From positions 11,736-37,193 of the forward strand of contig PEZR01000092.1 of NCBI GenBank assembly GCA_002773975.1: a stretch of 25,458 nucleotides of DNA, given 5' to 3'. The stretch is from Bdellovibrio sp. CG10_big_fil_rev_8_21_14_0_10_47_8 (GTDB lineage Bacteria > Bdellovibrionota > Bdellovibrionia > Bdellovibrionales > Bdellovibrionaceae). The notes beneath the pieces were generated by a model that saw nothing but the letters and a program-made list of their open reading frames with translations, was not told the DNA's origin and made no database searches. Below are positions 1-8,444 of the stretch, one piece after another. Every line of letters starts with the position of its first letter. The first letter of the stretch is position 1. The position numbers were made by a program, and so were the translations under genes.

Positions 1-1
1 C

Positions 2-484
2 ACCTTGGCCCTGCTTGGTCTTGGCGGAATTTGGTTTTCAATCAAAGAGGCTTTTTTTCCTTTTCTGATCGGTGCTTTTGTTTGGTGGTCCGCCGGCCGA
101 AAAAATCCGCTGATCAAAACCTTCTTGCTCAATCCACAAACCATGCAAGTGGACCGCATCGAACAAGCCCTGAAAGAAAAAAACAAAGAGCCCGAATTTG
201 ATTTGCATATTCGTCAATCCACCCGATTTTTATCTTTCTCATTTTTCTTAAGTGCCGTCTTGAATTTCGCTCTGGCTCAGGTGATTTTTACCCCCCTGGA
301 TGTCTCTATGACCCACGGAGAAAAGTCCCTCTTGCTCAATCAGCAAATTGCGCAAATGACCACTTGGTCTGCGGTGATCATTGTCATTCCCTCGACAATT
401 TTTCTGATTTTCATTCTCTGGCATTTGCTCAAAGGCATTCGAGATCTCACCGGCCTTCAAAACGAAGAAATTCTTAAGGGTTAA
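2..484 (+). CDS. Small inner-membrane protein, 5' end outside the window
   Basis: The reading frame is open to the left edge of the window, so the N-terminus is probably missing; the TTG at 5 is only the first in-frame start-like codon. The visible 159 residues hold three hydrophobic segments at about residues 1-29, 74-96 and 119-142. Between the first two lies a charged stretch containing a GRKNP motif and several Lys/Glu residues. The layout loosely resembles the C-terminal half of VC0807/septation-protein-A-like membrane proteins, but this is weak and I would not assign a function. The stop codon (482-484) overlaps that of the convergent gene downstream: the four bases TTAA at 481-484 supply both stops. 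Confidence 0.7.
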   Translation, partial: TLALLGLGGIWFSIKEAFFPFLIGAFVWWSAGRKNPLIKTFLLNPQTMQVDRIEQALKEKNKEPEFDLHIRQSTRFLSFSFFLSAVLNFALAQVIFTPLDVSMTHGEKSLLLNQQIAQMTTWSAVIIVIPSTIFLIFILWHLLKGIRDLTGLQNEEILKG

Positions 485-1161
485 AAATCGGGATCGTCAA
501 ATGGTGGCGGGCTGTCGTCGAATACATCCGGCGGTGGCGGGATATCTGGCTCGAAAAATTCTGGAGTTCCCGCCGGCGGGGGTGGTGGTGGCGGTGGCGG
601 CGGAGCTCCCTCGTACGAATCCCCTCCTCCAAAATCAGTCGAGCCAGAAGGCTCAGGACGACTGGGGCGAGAACTGATGTTGCCCTTGCTCCAGGGACTT
701 TGACTGCCATACAAAACTCTTTTGTGGATATCGACGCGATCCACTTCATGATCCAAACCGTACTCTTCAGCTTCGGTCACATGAATCTTGCTCTCAAGTT
801 CGCGGCGTTTACGATCCCGCTCGTTCACATACTGCTGTCGAGCGGCTTCCATCTCTTTGTCGTTGGCTGCTTTTCTTTGAATATCGCGTAAATAATCCTG
901 ACTGATCTCTTGCAACGGAGCTAAATTTCGAGCGCGTTGAGCTTTAAAATCCGCGACGGCCCGCTCGAGTTCCTTTTCCCACTCCTGTCTCTCTTTTTTC
1001 ACTTCGTCCACGCCGGCCAACCGGCTGGCTTCCAATTTTTCATCCCTCCGTTGGTGCCCTGCAAAACCACTGAGTCGCTCGAATTCAGAAAACTCTTGAG
1101 CCTGCAATGCCAGAGGCAAAACAAAACAAAAAATGAAAAAGGGAACTGTCACAAATCTCAT
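481..1161 (-). CDS. Exported coiled-coil protein with polyproline/acidic tail
   Basis: The 226-residue product begins with a clear Sec signal peptide (about residues 1-21, ending LQAQ). Residues 30-130 are highly charged and heptad-like (many Glu, Lys, Arg, Ala), as expected for a long coiled coil. The C-terminal 60 residues are low-complexity: a Gly/Ser stretch, ten consecutive prolines at 187-196, then short Pro runs separated by Phe and Asp (PDVFDDSPPPFDDPDF). No known domain is recognised. It is probably a periplasmic or surface-exposed structural protein. A divergent arrangement with sohB leaves 85 bases for both promoters. A candidate promoter places the -10 box only 8 bases before the ATG. 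Confidence 0.8.
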   Translation of the reverse strand: MRFVTVPFFIFCFVLPLALQAQEFSEFERLSGFAGHQRRDEKLEASRLAGVDEVKKERQEWEKELERAVADFKAQRARNLAPLQEISQDYLRDIQRKAANDKEMEAARQQYVNERDRKRRELESKIHVTEAEEYGLDHEVDRVDIHKRVLYGSQSPWSKGNISSRPSRPEPSGSTDFGGGDSYEGAPPPPPPPPPPAGTPEFFEPDIPPPPDVFDDSPPPFDDPDF

Positions 1162-1169
1162 CTTTGATT

Positions 1170-1199
1170 AGGATACGGTTCTTCTTTTAAAATGGCCAA
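1170..1199 (-). promoter_or_regulatory. Candidate sigma70-type promoter of the coiled-coil protein gene
   Basis: Reading the minus strand, TTGGCC (1194-1199) and TATCCT (1170-1175) are separated by 18 bases. The ATG follows the -10 box after only 8 bases, so the transcript would have almost no leader. Found by eye from matches to the consensus. Confidence 0.45.
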
Positions 1200-1208
1200 C
1201 TTTTAACC

Positions 1209-1237
1209 TCGACCTTTGGGGGGAATGGGGCTACATT
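1209..1237 (+). promoter_or_regulatory. Candidate sigma70-type promoter of sohB
   Basis: TCGACC (1209-1214) and TACATT (1232-1237) are 17 bases apart. The sohB ATG begins 10 bases after the end of the -10 box, predicting a leader of only a few bases and no room for a normal ribosome binding site. Confidence 0.4.
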
Positions 1238-1246
1238 CTGGACCCT

Positions 1247-2257
1247 ATGATGGAAGTTCTTATCTTTGCCTTAAAAGCCCTGATTATCGTCGCAAGCCTT
1301 GGCGCTTTGATTGTTCTTATTGCCATGGTCGCCAGCCGAGCCAGCCAAAAACACGAGCTCGAGGTCGAACCTCTGCACAAACGCTTCAAAGATTTCGCGC
1401 TGTTTTTAAAATCCTTCACTGAGAGCAAACAGGATTTCAAAAAAGAACTCAAAGAAGAGAAGAAAAAGGAAAAAGCCGCCAAGAAGCATCCCGAAGGCCC
1501 CAAGAAAAACGTCTTCGTGTTGAATTTCACCGGCGACATTCATGCTTCAGAGGTTGAAAATTTGCGTGAGGAAGTGACGGCTGTCCTACAAACCGCCACC
1601 TCTCAGGATGAGGTCGTCGTTCGGCTTGAAAGCCCCGGCGGCGTCGTTCACAGCTATGGCTTGGCAGCTTCTCAATTGTTGCGTCTTCGAGAACACGGGA
1701 TCAGTCTGACGATATGCGTTGACGAAGTGGCCGCCAGCGGAGGCTACATGATGGCCTGCGTTGCTAATCAAGTCATCGCTGCCCCCTTTGCCATTGTCGG
1801 CTCCATTGGTGTTGTTGCTCAGATACCAAATTTCTTCCGAGTACTGAAAAAACACGACGTTGATTATAAAGAGTACACGGCTGGGGATTACAAACGAACG
1901 GTCAGCCTCTTTGGAGAAATCACCCCTAAGGGCGAAGAAAAGTTCCAAGAGCGCCTGGTTGATACCCACGTACTTTTTAAAAATTTCGTCCATAAATTTC
2001 GCCCTCAGGTGGACGTTAATTTGGTTGCGACTGGTGAGTACTGGTTTGGTGAAGAGGCCTTAAAAATGGGCCTTGTTGATCGTCTGATGACCAGCGACGA
2101 GTACCTGTTAAGCTTTGAAAAAGACACTCCCATTTATGAACTCAAGTACCATGTAAAGAAAACTCTCTCGGATAAAATATCTGAGATGCTCAGCTTGTCC
2201 TTGTCCAAGGCTTCTGAGCGAGTGATCGAAAAACTTGAAAATAAAAGATTTTTCTAG
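1247..2257 (+). CDS. sohB: SohB-like inner-membrane serine protease (peptidase S49)
   Basis: This is a 336-residue member of the SppA/SohB (S49) family. An N-terminal membrane anchor (about residues 4-29) is followed by a Lys/Glu-rich linker (60-85) and then the protease domain. The catalytic serine is Ser164 in AASGGYMMA and the general-base lysine is Lys216 in AGDYKRT. The 52-residue gap matches the Ser178/Lys230 pair known for E. coli SohB. The SPGG motif (129-132) forms the expected oxyanion-side turn. The length and the single protease domain fit SohB rather than the longer SppA. The start is an ATGATG pair, so the first or second Met could be used. The active site is expected on the periplasmic side, where the enzyme would cleave membrane or exported proteins. 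Confidence 0.93.
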   Translation: MMEVLIFALKALIIVASLGALIVLIAMVASRASQKHELEVEPLHKRFKDFALFLKSFTESKQDFKKELKEEKKKEKAAKKHPEGPKKNVFVLNFTGDIHASEVENLREEVTAVLQTATSQDEVVVRLESPGGVVHSYGLAASQLLRLREHGISLTICVDEVAASGGYMMACVANQVIAAPFAIVGSIGVVAQIPNFFRVLKKHDVDYKEYTAGDYKRTVSLFGEITPKGEEKFQERLVDTHVLFKNFVHKFRPQVDVNLVATGEYWFGEEALKMGLVDRLMTSDEYLLSFEKDTPIYELKYHVKKTLSDKISEMLSLSLSKASERVIEKLENKRFF

Positions 2258-2370
2258 CTCCGGTCTAAATTCTTTTTTTATCGCCCAAATACAAGGCAAC
2301 AAATTCAGTTGTGCAGCGCCAACGACGGCCCTCGCTTTTTAACCTCGCCGCAGATTCCTCTGAAAAATCC

Positions 2371-2400
2371 TTGGCTTTCGGCATGGTGTCTTGTTACATA
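2371..2400 (+). promoter_or_regulatory. Candidate promoter of the opp operon
   Basis: TTGGCT (2371-2376) lies 17-18 bases upstream of TTACATA (2394-2400). Transcription would begin near 2406, about 18 bases before the oppD TTG. That leaves room for the GGGAGG ribosome site at 2413-2418 and argues against the longer in-frame extension that starts at 2391. Confidence 0.4.
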
Positions 2401-2423
2401 AAGCCCCTCGACGGGAGGCTGTC

Positions 2424-3392
2424 TTGACCGAGAACATTGTCAGTGTTCGTGATTTAGAAACCACTTTTTATTCGAAGGTCGGGGGCTTCCGCGCCGTCAA
2501 TCGAATCTCTTATGACATCAACAAAGGCGAGACCCTCGGTATCGTTGGTGAATCTGGTTGTGGAAAATCAGTGACCTCCTTTTCCTTGATGCGTTTGATT
2601 GAACACCCTGGGAAAATCACCAACGGGCAAGTCCTGCTTCAGGGCCGAGATCTTTTAAAGCTCTCGGAACCCGAAATGGAAATGGTTCGTGGCGGCGAAA
2701 TGGCGATGATTTTTCAAGAACCAATGACCGCACTGAATCCTGTTCTGACCATCGGCGCGCAAATCGACGAGCAAATTCTTAAACACCGCAAGGTCACTCC
2801 GATCGAGGCAAAAGAACGATCCATTGAAATGCTCAATTTGGTGGGCATTCCCTCTCCGTCCGACCGATATCACAATTATCCCCACCAGTTGTCTGGGGGA
2901 ATGAGACAACGAGCCATGATTGCCATGGCGCTTTCTTGTGATCCCACTTTTCTGATTGCCGACGAACCAACGACGGCTTTGGACGTCACAATCCAGGCAC
3001 AGATTCTGGAACTGATTCAAGGGCTGCAAGAAAAGCTCAACATGACCGTTCAATTTATTACCCATGATCTTGGTGTCATTTCAGAAATTTCTGACCGGGT
3101 CCTAGTGATGTACGGCGGCCAGACGTGCGAGGTTGCGGAAACTCAGGAACTCTTTTCTCATCCTCGCCACCCCTATACGGCGGCATTGATTTCCAGCCGA
3201 CCTAAATTTGGACAACGGGTGCGCCGCTTAAAAACAATCGAGGGTTCGGTCCCAGCACCCTATGAGTATCCTCCGGGCTGCCCATTCACCAATCGATGCC
3301 CCTTTGCGACCGAAATTTGCCAACTTGAAAAGCCGCCTTTACGAGAACTTTCATCAGGCCATACCGTGGCCTGCTTTCATCCCGTGGAGTAA
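2424..3392 (+). CDS. oppD: Oligopeptide/dipeptide ABC importer ATPase OppD/DppD
   Basis: One of the two ATPases of an Opp/Dpp-type peptide importer. In the 322-residue form it has Walker A GESGCGKS (42-49), Q-loop Gln98, signature LSGGM (156-160), Walker B FLIADEP (176-182) and H-loop His214. The C-terminal oligopeptide-transporter domain carries a Cys cluster (GCPFTNRCPFATEIC, then a later AC) of the kind reported to bind an iron-sulfur cluster in this family. I chose the TTG at 2424 because GGGAGG (2413-2418) sits 5 bases upstream and the family N-terminus (NIVSVRDLET) follows at once. An in-frame TTG at 2391 lacks a ribosome site. It is the first gene of the opp operon; oppF begins 4 bases after its stop. 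Confidence 0.93.
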   Translation: MTENIVSVRDLETTFYSKVGGFRAVNRISYDINKGETLGIVGESGCGKSVTSFSLMRLIEHPGKITNGQVLLQGRDLLKLSEPEMEMVRGGEMAMIFQEPMTALNPVLTIGAQIDEQILKHRKVTPIEAKERSIEMLNLVGIPSPSDRYHNYPHQLSGGMRQRAMIAMALSCDPTFLIADEPTTALDVTIQAQILELIQGLQEKLNMTVQFITHDLGVISEISDRVLVMYGGQTCEVAETQELFSHPRHPYTAALISSRPKFGQRVRRLKTIEGSVPAPYEYPPGCPFTNRCPFATEICQLEKPPLRELSSGHTVACFHPVE

Positions 3393-3395
3393 CCT

Positions 3396-4376
3396 GTGAC
3401 AGACAACATTCTTGAAGTTCGAAATGTTAAAAAATATTTCCCCATCAAGAAGGGCTTGCTGCTGCGAGAGGTCGGTCAGGTTCGAGCCGTTGACGATATT
3501 ACTTTGGACGTCCGTCGCGGAGAAACCCTGGGCCTGGTTGGGGAATCTGGTTGTGGCAAATCAACACTTGGTCGAGCCCTGATTCGTCTTTATGAACCAA
3601 CCTCTGGAGAGATTCGGTTCGACAATCAGGACTTCCTGAAACTCAAGGGCAAAGAGCTCCGTGAAATGCGCCAAAATTTGCAAATGATCTTCCAGGATCC
3701 CTATGCCTCTTTGGATCCACGCATGACCGTTGGTCAGATCCTGACGCAACCCTTTGATATTCACAAAATGTTTTCTCCAAAAGAACGCATTGAAAAGGTC
3801 AAAGAGCTTCTGGAGGTTGTCGGCCTGAAAGCTTCCCACATCAATCGTTACCCTCATGAATTTTCTGGAGGTCAGAGACAACGGATCTCCATCGCTCGCG
3901 CCGTGGCCTTGAATCCCAGCCTTGTGATCGCTGATGAGCCCGTCAGTGCGCTGGATGTTTCAATTCAAGCTCAGGTTCTAAACCTGATGAAAGACCTCCA
4001 AGAAAAATTAAAGCTCACCTATATTTTTATTTCTCATGATCTTTCTGTTGTTGAACATTTGTGTGACCGCATCGCCGTAATGTATCTGGGTAAAATTGTC
4101 GAAATTGCCTCTCGCGATGAGCTCTTTAAAAACCCCCAGCATCCTTACACACAATCATTGATCTCGGCGATCCCGCGTGTTGGCCTAGGCAAAAAGAAAA
4201 TGAAAAAAACCCTCAGTGGCGAAGTCCCCTCGCCTATCAATCCTCCATCAGGATGTCATTTTCACCCCCGTTGTCCTCAAAAAATGGACATTTGCAGTCA
4301 AAAGCTTCCCGTCCTGAAACATTATCCATCTGCCACCGAAGAACATAAGACATCCTGCTGGCTTTATGAAAAATAG
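3396..4376 (+). CDS. oppF: Oligopeptide ABC importer ATPase OppF/DppF
   Basis: The second ATPase of the importer, 326 residues. Motifs: Walker A GESGCGKS (49-56), Gln100, signature FSGGQ (156-160), Walker B LVIADEP (176-182), switch His214, and the C-terminal GCHFHPRCPQKMDIC cysteine motif. The short LLLREVGQVRAVDD segment before Walker A is typical of OppF, which separates it from OppD. It starts with GTG; a GGAG at 3386-3389 that straddles the end of oppD serves as its ribosome site, so translation of the two ATPases is likely coupled and roughly equimolar. It would form the cytoplasmic heterodimer that powers OppB/OppC. Confidence 0.94.
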   Translation: MTDNILEVRNVKKYFPIKKGLLLREVGQVRAVDDITLDVRRGETLGLVGESGCGKSTLGRALIRLYEPTSGEIRFDNQDFLKLKGKELREMRQNLQMIFQDPYASLDPRMTVGQILTQPFDIHKMFSPKERIEKVKELLEVVGLKASHINRYPHEFSGGQRQRISIARAVALNPSLVIADEPVSALDVSIQAQVLNLMKDLQEKLKLTYIFISHDLSVVEHLCDRIAVMYLGKIVEIASRDELFKNPQHPYTQSLISAIPRVGLGKKKMKKTLSGEVPSPINPPSGCHFHPRCPQKMDICSQKLPVLKHYPSATEEHKTSCWLYEK

Positions 4377-4385
4377 GAGCGACCA

Positions 4386-6089
4386 ATGACAATAATGAGT
4401 TCAATGACCAAAAGCTTTCTGGCCCTGACTTTTATTTTTGCGCTTTCGGCGCCAATGCCGGCTTCAGCTGCCCTAGCAAATGATGAATTCAAAATTGGGA
4501 TTACCCAAGAGTTTGAAAACATGAATCCTTTGATCATGACCATGTCTGCCAGCCTCTATATGTACGGCTTGGTCGGCCGGGCACTGGTCAGCATGAACAC
4601 CAGTGGCAAGTGGTATCCTCAGTTGGCAAAGTCCATTCCAACCATTGAAAATGGTGGAGCGAAGATCATTACGGTGAATGGCAAAAAGACTGTTCAGGCC
4701 GTTTGGGAAATCGTCCCCAAAGCAAAGTGGTCCGACGGGAAACCCGTAACCTGCGAAGACTTTCAGTTTGCTCGTAACGTTGCTGAAAATCCAAATGTGA
4801 GTATTGCCTCGAAAGAGACCTATACACAGGTTGAAAAAATTGAATGGGACACCAAAACTCCTCAAAAGTGCACCTTCACCTATGACAAGGCCCGCTGGGA
4901 CTTCAACCAACTTGGTCAATTTTTTCCTTTGCCTAAGCATTTGGAAGAAGCCGTGTACAAACAGTGGGGTAGCAAAAGAGAAGGCTACGAAACAAATTCC
5001 AACTACAATAAAAATCCAACAATGGCGGGACTCTATAATGGACCTTACATTGTGCAAGAGGTGAAGCTTGGGTCTCATGTTTCATTTATCCCGAATAAGT
5101 ATTTTTATGGCTCAGCCCCTCACTTGAAAAGAATCGTCATTAAATTGATTCCAAATACCGGCACTTTGGAGGCCAATCTTCGCTCCGGAACAATTGATGC
5201 CGTTTCTTCTCTTGGCTTTTCTTTCGACCAAGCTCTGGCTTTCGAAAAACGCGTGAAGTCTGAAAGCCTTCCCTTCAACGTCTCTTTTAAGCCGAGCTTG
5301 ACCTATGAACACATTGATTTGAATCTGGACAATCCCCTTTTAAAGGATGTTCGGGTTCGAAAAGCACTGGTCTTTGCGATCAATCGAGAGGACCTGGTCA
5401 AAGCTCTGTTCGAGGGCAAACAAACTGTGGCCATTCATAACTTGGCCAGTATCGATCCCTGGTATACCAATGATCCTAAAAAGATTGTTCTTTATCCCTA
5501 TTCAAAGCGCGAAGCCTCTAAGCTCCTCGACGAAGCGGGTTGGAAAATGGAAAAAGACGGCTATCGACATAAAGATGGGAAAAAACTCACGCTGCAATTT
5601 ATGTCCACGGCTGGGAATAAGATTCGCGAAACTGTTCAGCCTTACCTTCAAGCCCAATGGAAAACCGTAGGTATTGACGTGCAGATCAAAAATGAGCCAG
5701 CCCGGGTCTTTTTTGGCGAAACCACGAAGAAACGAAATTTCGGGGCCATGGCGATGTTTGCTTGGGTGTCGTCACCCGAAGTCAGCCCAAAACCTCAATT
5801 TCATTCTTCACAAATTCCGACGGCCAAAAATGGTTGGTCTGGACAAAATATTACCGGCTGGAACGACAAAAAAGTCGATGAGCTTTGCGAAAAGATTGAT
5901 GTTGAGTTTGATTCCAAAAAGCGAATCGGCTTAGCACACGAGCTTCTAAAGCTTTACACGGACGAAGTCCCCACTATTCCACTTTATTACCGAGCTGATG
6001 TTGCCGTCGTACCGAAGACCCTCAAGGGTTTTCATTTAGCTGGACACCAGTTCTCGGAAACTAACGAAGTCGAAAAATGGCAGTTCTAA
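4386..6089 (+). CDS. oppA: Periplasmic oligopeptide-binding protein OppA (SBP family 5)
   Basis: The 567-residue solute-binding protein of the importer. A Sec signal peptide (about 1-28, ending PASA) precedes a full-length SBP_bac_5 fold. Family landmarks visible include the early MNPLIMTMSASLYMYGLVGRAL segment, KWSDGKPVTCEDF, and VRKALVFAINREDL near the middle. No lipobox Cys follows the signal, so it is probably soluble in the periplasm. The ribosome site AGGAG (4375-4379) overlaps the oppF stop and lies 6 bases before the ATG. Two further in-frame Met codons follow within 7 residues and cannot be excluded as starts. Specificity cannot be read from the sequence; peptides are the family default. 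Confidence 0.93.
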   Translation: MTIMSSMTKSFLALTFIFALSAPMPASAALANDEFKIGITQEFENMNPLIMTMSASLYMYGLVGRALVSMNTSGKWYPQLAKSIPTIENGGAKIITVNGKKTVQAVWEIVPKAKWSDGKPVTCEDFQFARNVAENPNVSIASKETYTQVEKIEWDTKTPQKCTFTYDKARWDFNQLGQFFPLPKHLEEAVYKQWGSKREGYETNSNYNKNPTMAGLYNGPYIVQEVKLGSHVSFIPNKYFYGSAPHLKRIVIKLIPNTGTLEANLRSGTIDAVSSLGFSFDQALAFEKRVKSESLPFNVSFKPSLTYEHIDLNLDNPLLKDVRVRKALVFAINREDLVKALFEGKQTVAIHNLASIDPWYTNDPKKIVLYPYSKREASKLLDEAGWKMEKDGYRHKDGKKLTLQFMSTAGNKIRETVQPYLQAQWKTVGIDVQIKNEPARVFFGETTKKRNFGAMAMFAWVSSPEVSPKPQFHSSQIPTAKNGWSGQNITGWNDKKVDELCEKIDVEFDSKKRIGLAHELLKLYTDEVPTIPLYYRADVAVVPKTLKGFHLAGHQFSETNEVEKWQF

Positions 6090-6117
6090 AATACACAAGC
6101 TCTAGAGGGGTCTTCCT

Positions 6118-7086
6118 GTGACGACATATATTTTACGCCGTTTAATTCAGACTGTGGTGGTGATTCTGCTGCTGTCTTATTTTTGTTTTTACATCATGAC
6201 TTTGATGCCTGGGGATCCCGTTGAGCTGATGATTCAGTCCAACCCCAAAATTACCTCAGAAGATGTTGCAAGACTGCGAACACTTTATGGATTGGATCAA
6301 CCGGCTTACAAACGCTATTTGCATTGGGCCAGCACCTTGGTTCAAGGCGATCTTGGTTATTCTAGGACCTACCGAGTTCCTGTTTCTGAGTTGATTGGAT
6401 CAAAGCTCATCAATACTTTCATTCTCTCGATGTCGTCTCTGTCCTTGGCTTTGATGATTGCAATCCCCCTGGGGGTATTGTCCGCGCTCAGGGCGGGGTC
6501 GAAACTGGATTATTTGGTGAACTTTTTCGCTTTTGCTGGAATTTCGGTCCCCTCTTTTTGGTTGGCCATTGTTTTGATCATTATTTTCTCGGTGTTTTTT
6601 CATCTATTGCCTGCTGGCGGGACCTCCACCATTGGCAATGAATTGACCGGCATGGCGGCAATTTTAGACCGCGCTAAATATCTTATTCTTCCGACGATGT
6701 CCTTGGCTTACCTTCAAATTGGAACTTTTGTTCGATACACCAGATCCAGCATGCTTGAGGCAATGAGAAATGATTACATCCGGACAGCAAAGGCCAAAGG
6801 TCTTTCTCGGCAAGCGGTCATTTGGAAACATGGATTTCGAAATGCCCTTTTGCCCCTGATCACAGTTGTCACCTTGTCTTTGTCTGGAATTTTCTCGGGA
6901 GCCTTAATCACCGAGTCTGTATTTGCATATCAAGGCGTGGGAAAACTGGTTTATGACTCGATTATCGCCAATGACTTTAATGTCGCAATGGTCAGTTTCA
7001 TTATTTCTGTGACCATGGTTTTGATCATGAATCTTTTGGCGGATGTTCTTTATGGTTTTGCTGACCCACGGATTTCTTTCAAGTAA
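6118..7086 (+). CDS. oppB: Oligopeptide ABC importer permease OppB/DppB
   Basis: A 322-residue inner-membrane permease with the typical family start (MTTYILRRLIQTVVV), the PGDP motif after the first membrane helix (31-34), and the GLDQP...Y segment. Several more membrane helices follow. The cytoplasmic EAA loop (214-230, EAMRNDYIRTAKAKG) docks on the ATPases. It starts with GTG, preceded by a purine-rich AGAGGGG (6104-6110) 7 bases upstream. It overlaps oppC by one base (TAATG at 7084-7088), so the two permeases are almost certainly translationally coupled. Confidence 0.94.
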   Translation: MTTYILRRLIQTVVVILLLSYFCFYIMTLMPGDPVELMIQSNPKITSEDVARLRTLYGLDQPAYKRYLHWASTLVQGDLGYSRTYRVPVSELIGSKLINTFILSMSSLSLALMIAIPLGVLSALRAGSKLDYLVNFFAFAGISVPSFWLAIVLIIIFSVFFHLLPAGGTSTIGNELTGMAAILDRAKYLILPTMSLAYLQIGTFVRYTRSSMLEAMRNDYIRTAKAKGLSRQAVIWKHGFRNALLPLITVVTLSLSGIFSGALITESVFAYQGVGKLVYDSIIANDFNVAMVSFIISVTMVLIMNLLADVLYGFADPRISFK

Positions 7087-8294
7087 TGACGGCGGATAAA
7101 ATGAACGAAACAAGACAGCTAACAGCCAAAGAAAAACACGATCTCGAGCACGTTCTGCCGATGTGGAAAATCGTCTGGCAACAATTCACCGAGCACCGCA
7201 TGGCGGTCATCGGTCTGTGCGTGATTATATTTTTTGTCCTGATTGCAGCCTTTGCCCCTGTGATCAAAGCAGTGACCGGGCTTGATCCCGAAGCGCAAAA
7301 TCCTCTGAGCCGGTATCAGCCGCCTCTATCCAGGACAATGCTCCCGACAGATCAACGAAACGACAAGGTTCTGGAGTTTGAAAATATGAACCCCAATGTC
7401 GCCGCAGAACTGCGCAAGTCCTTAATAGAGAAAAGCCTGGTCCAATCGGCCAGCGAAGAAGATGCTCTTTATGACTTAGTAGCACAAAAAAACACCGACG
7501 AAATTCGCGAGGCAATGAAACTGATTCCGACCGAGGCGGCAGATAAATTTTTGCCCGTGGTGAACACCTTTGAAACAATGCACGTTTTCGGAACAGATGA
7601 GCTGGGCCGGGATGTTTTGATGCGGTTAATTTATGGCACCCGCGTGTCGATGAGCGTAGGCCTGATGGTGGCTTTTTTCTCGGCCTTTGTTGGTCTTTTG
7701 ATTGGAGCCGTGGCCGGATATTATGGGGGAGTCATGGATGCTGTGCTCATGCGAGTCACCGACGCCCTGTTGTCTTTACCCACGCTGCCATTTTTGATCG
7801 TGATGGCGGCCATTGATCTCAATAAGGTTCCATTGTTTAAATCCCTGGTGGGCTCTGAAAATGAAAGCATTGTCAAAATGGTGACGATCCTTTTGCTGTT
7901 CTCATGGATGACCATTGCCTTGCTTGTTCGGGGAAGCATTCTTTCACTTCGCGAACGTGAGTTTATTTTGGCCGCGAAAACTCTGGGTGCGAAAGATTCA
8001 ACGATTATTTTTCGTCATATGTTTCCGAATGTGATCGCACCCATGCTTGTGAGTGTGACCCTGGGTGTGGGCAATGCGATTTTGTTTGAATCCGCATTGA
8101 GCTTCTTGGGACTAGGTATTCAGCCACCTACACCAAGCTGGGGAAATATGCTGTACAACGCCCAAGAGCTGATCTCTGAAGCGCCATTTTTGGCTTTCTT
8201 GCCAGGTCTTTTGATTTTGGCGACAGTGATTAGCTTCAACTATTTGGGAGATGGTCTTCAAGACGCCATTGATCCAAAAGCAATTCGTCGTTAA
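7086..8294 (+). CDS. oppC: Oligopeptide ABC importer permease OppC/DppC with enlarged periplasmic loop
   Basis: The partner permease of OppB. The core is normal: membrane helix at about 38-60, FGTDELGRDVL (168-178), EAA loop (290-305, REREFILAAKTLGAK), and the PTPSWGNML motif near the end. At 402 residues it is about 100 longer than usual family members. The extra length lies mainly at residues 82-165, between the first membrane helix and FGTDELGRD. That segment is charged and predicted helical, with little similarity to anything I recognise. A second, smaller insertion (about 244-262) lies in another loop. Both would face the periplasm, where OppA docks. The last codons fall inside the left copy of the direct repeat described below. 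Confidence 0.93.
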   Translation: MTADKMNETRQLTAKEKHDLEHVLPMWKIVWQQFTEHRMAVIGLCVIIFFVLIAAFAPVIKAVTGLDPEAQNPLSRYQPPLSRTMLPTDQRNDKVLEFENMNPNVAAELRKSLIEKSLVQSASEEDALYDLVAQKNTDEIREAMKLIPTEAADKFLPVVNTFETMHVFGTDELGRDVLMRLIYGTRVSMSVGLMVAFFSAFVGLLIGAVAGYYGGVMDAVLMRVTDALLSLPTLPFLIVMAAIDLNKVPLFKSLVGSENESIVKMVTILLLFSWMTIALLVRGSILSLREREFILAAKTLGAKDSTIIFRHMFPNVIAPMLVSVTLGVGNAILFESALSFLGLGIQPPTPSWGNMLYNAQELISEAPFLAFLPGLLILATVISFNYLGDGLQDAIDPKAIRR

Positions 8295-8310
8295 CCGCGA
8301 ATTTTAATTT
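8282..8310 (+). terminator. Possible weak terminator after oppC
   Basis: AATTCG (8282-8287) can pair with CGAATT (8298-8303) across the oppC stop codon, followed by TTAATTT. The stem is short and AT-rich. It is the left-repeat counterpart of the stronger hairpin at 9552-9584. Confidence 0.3.
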
Positions 8311-8346
8311 GCACCCCTAACCTTCGAGTGGAGTGGATTCTAGCCA
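8283..8346 (+). repeat. Left copy of an imperfect 64-bp direct repeat flanking the toxin-like module
   Basis: Aligned without gaps to 9555-9618, 47 of 64 bases match, including a perfect 15-base core CGCGAATTTTAATTT (8296-8310). The copy starts in the last codons of oppC and runs into the following intergenic region. The bases CTAACCTTCGAGTGGAGTGG correspond to the 3' end of the minus-strand gene at 9589. Translated on that strand they give LESTPLEG-stop, against LPEPIPLEN-stop there. Confidence 0.7.
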
Positions 8347-8409
8347 CTTCCCGCTCACACTGTTGTTGCACGATTCATGATCCCTCGACGGCCGAGACTG
8401 GACCTGGAC

Positions 8410-8439
8410 TTGATTGGTCACTTGTATTTTCAATACAAT
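8410..8439 (+). promoter_or_regulatory. Promoter of the E3-like gene with an overlapping operator-like palindrome
   Basis: TTGATT (8410-8415) and TACAAT (8434-8439) are 18 bases apart. The ATG at 8445 starts 6 bases after the -10 box, so the mRNA would be leaderless; no Shine-Dalgarno sequence is present. A perfect inverted repeat TTGTATTTTCAATACAA (8422-8438, 7-base arms around TTC) covers the spacer and most of the -10 box. That is where a repressor dimer could block RNA polymerase. Confidence 0.5.
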
Positions 8440-8444
8440 AACTA

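Noticed and set aside
480..1167. Several open frames opposite the coiled-coil protein gene.
   Set aside because: The coiled-coil frame has a signal peptide and promoter. The others look like shadows caused by its biased codon content.
2391..2423. Longer OppD start at TTG 2391.
   Set aside because: No ribosome site, overlaps the candidate -10 box, and the family N-terminus begins after the TTG at 2424, which has GGGAGG.
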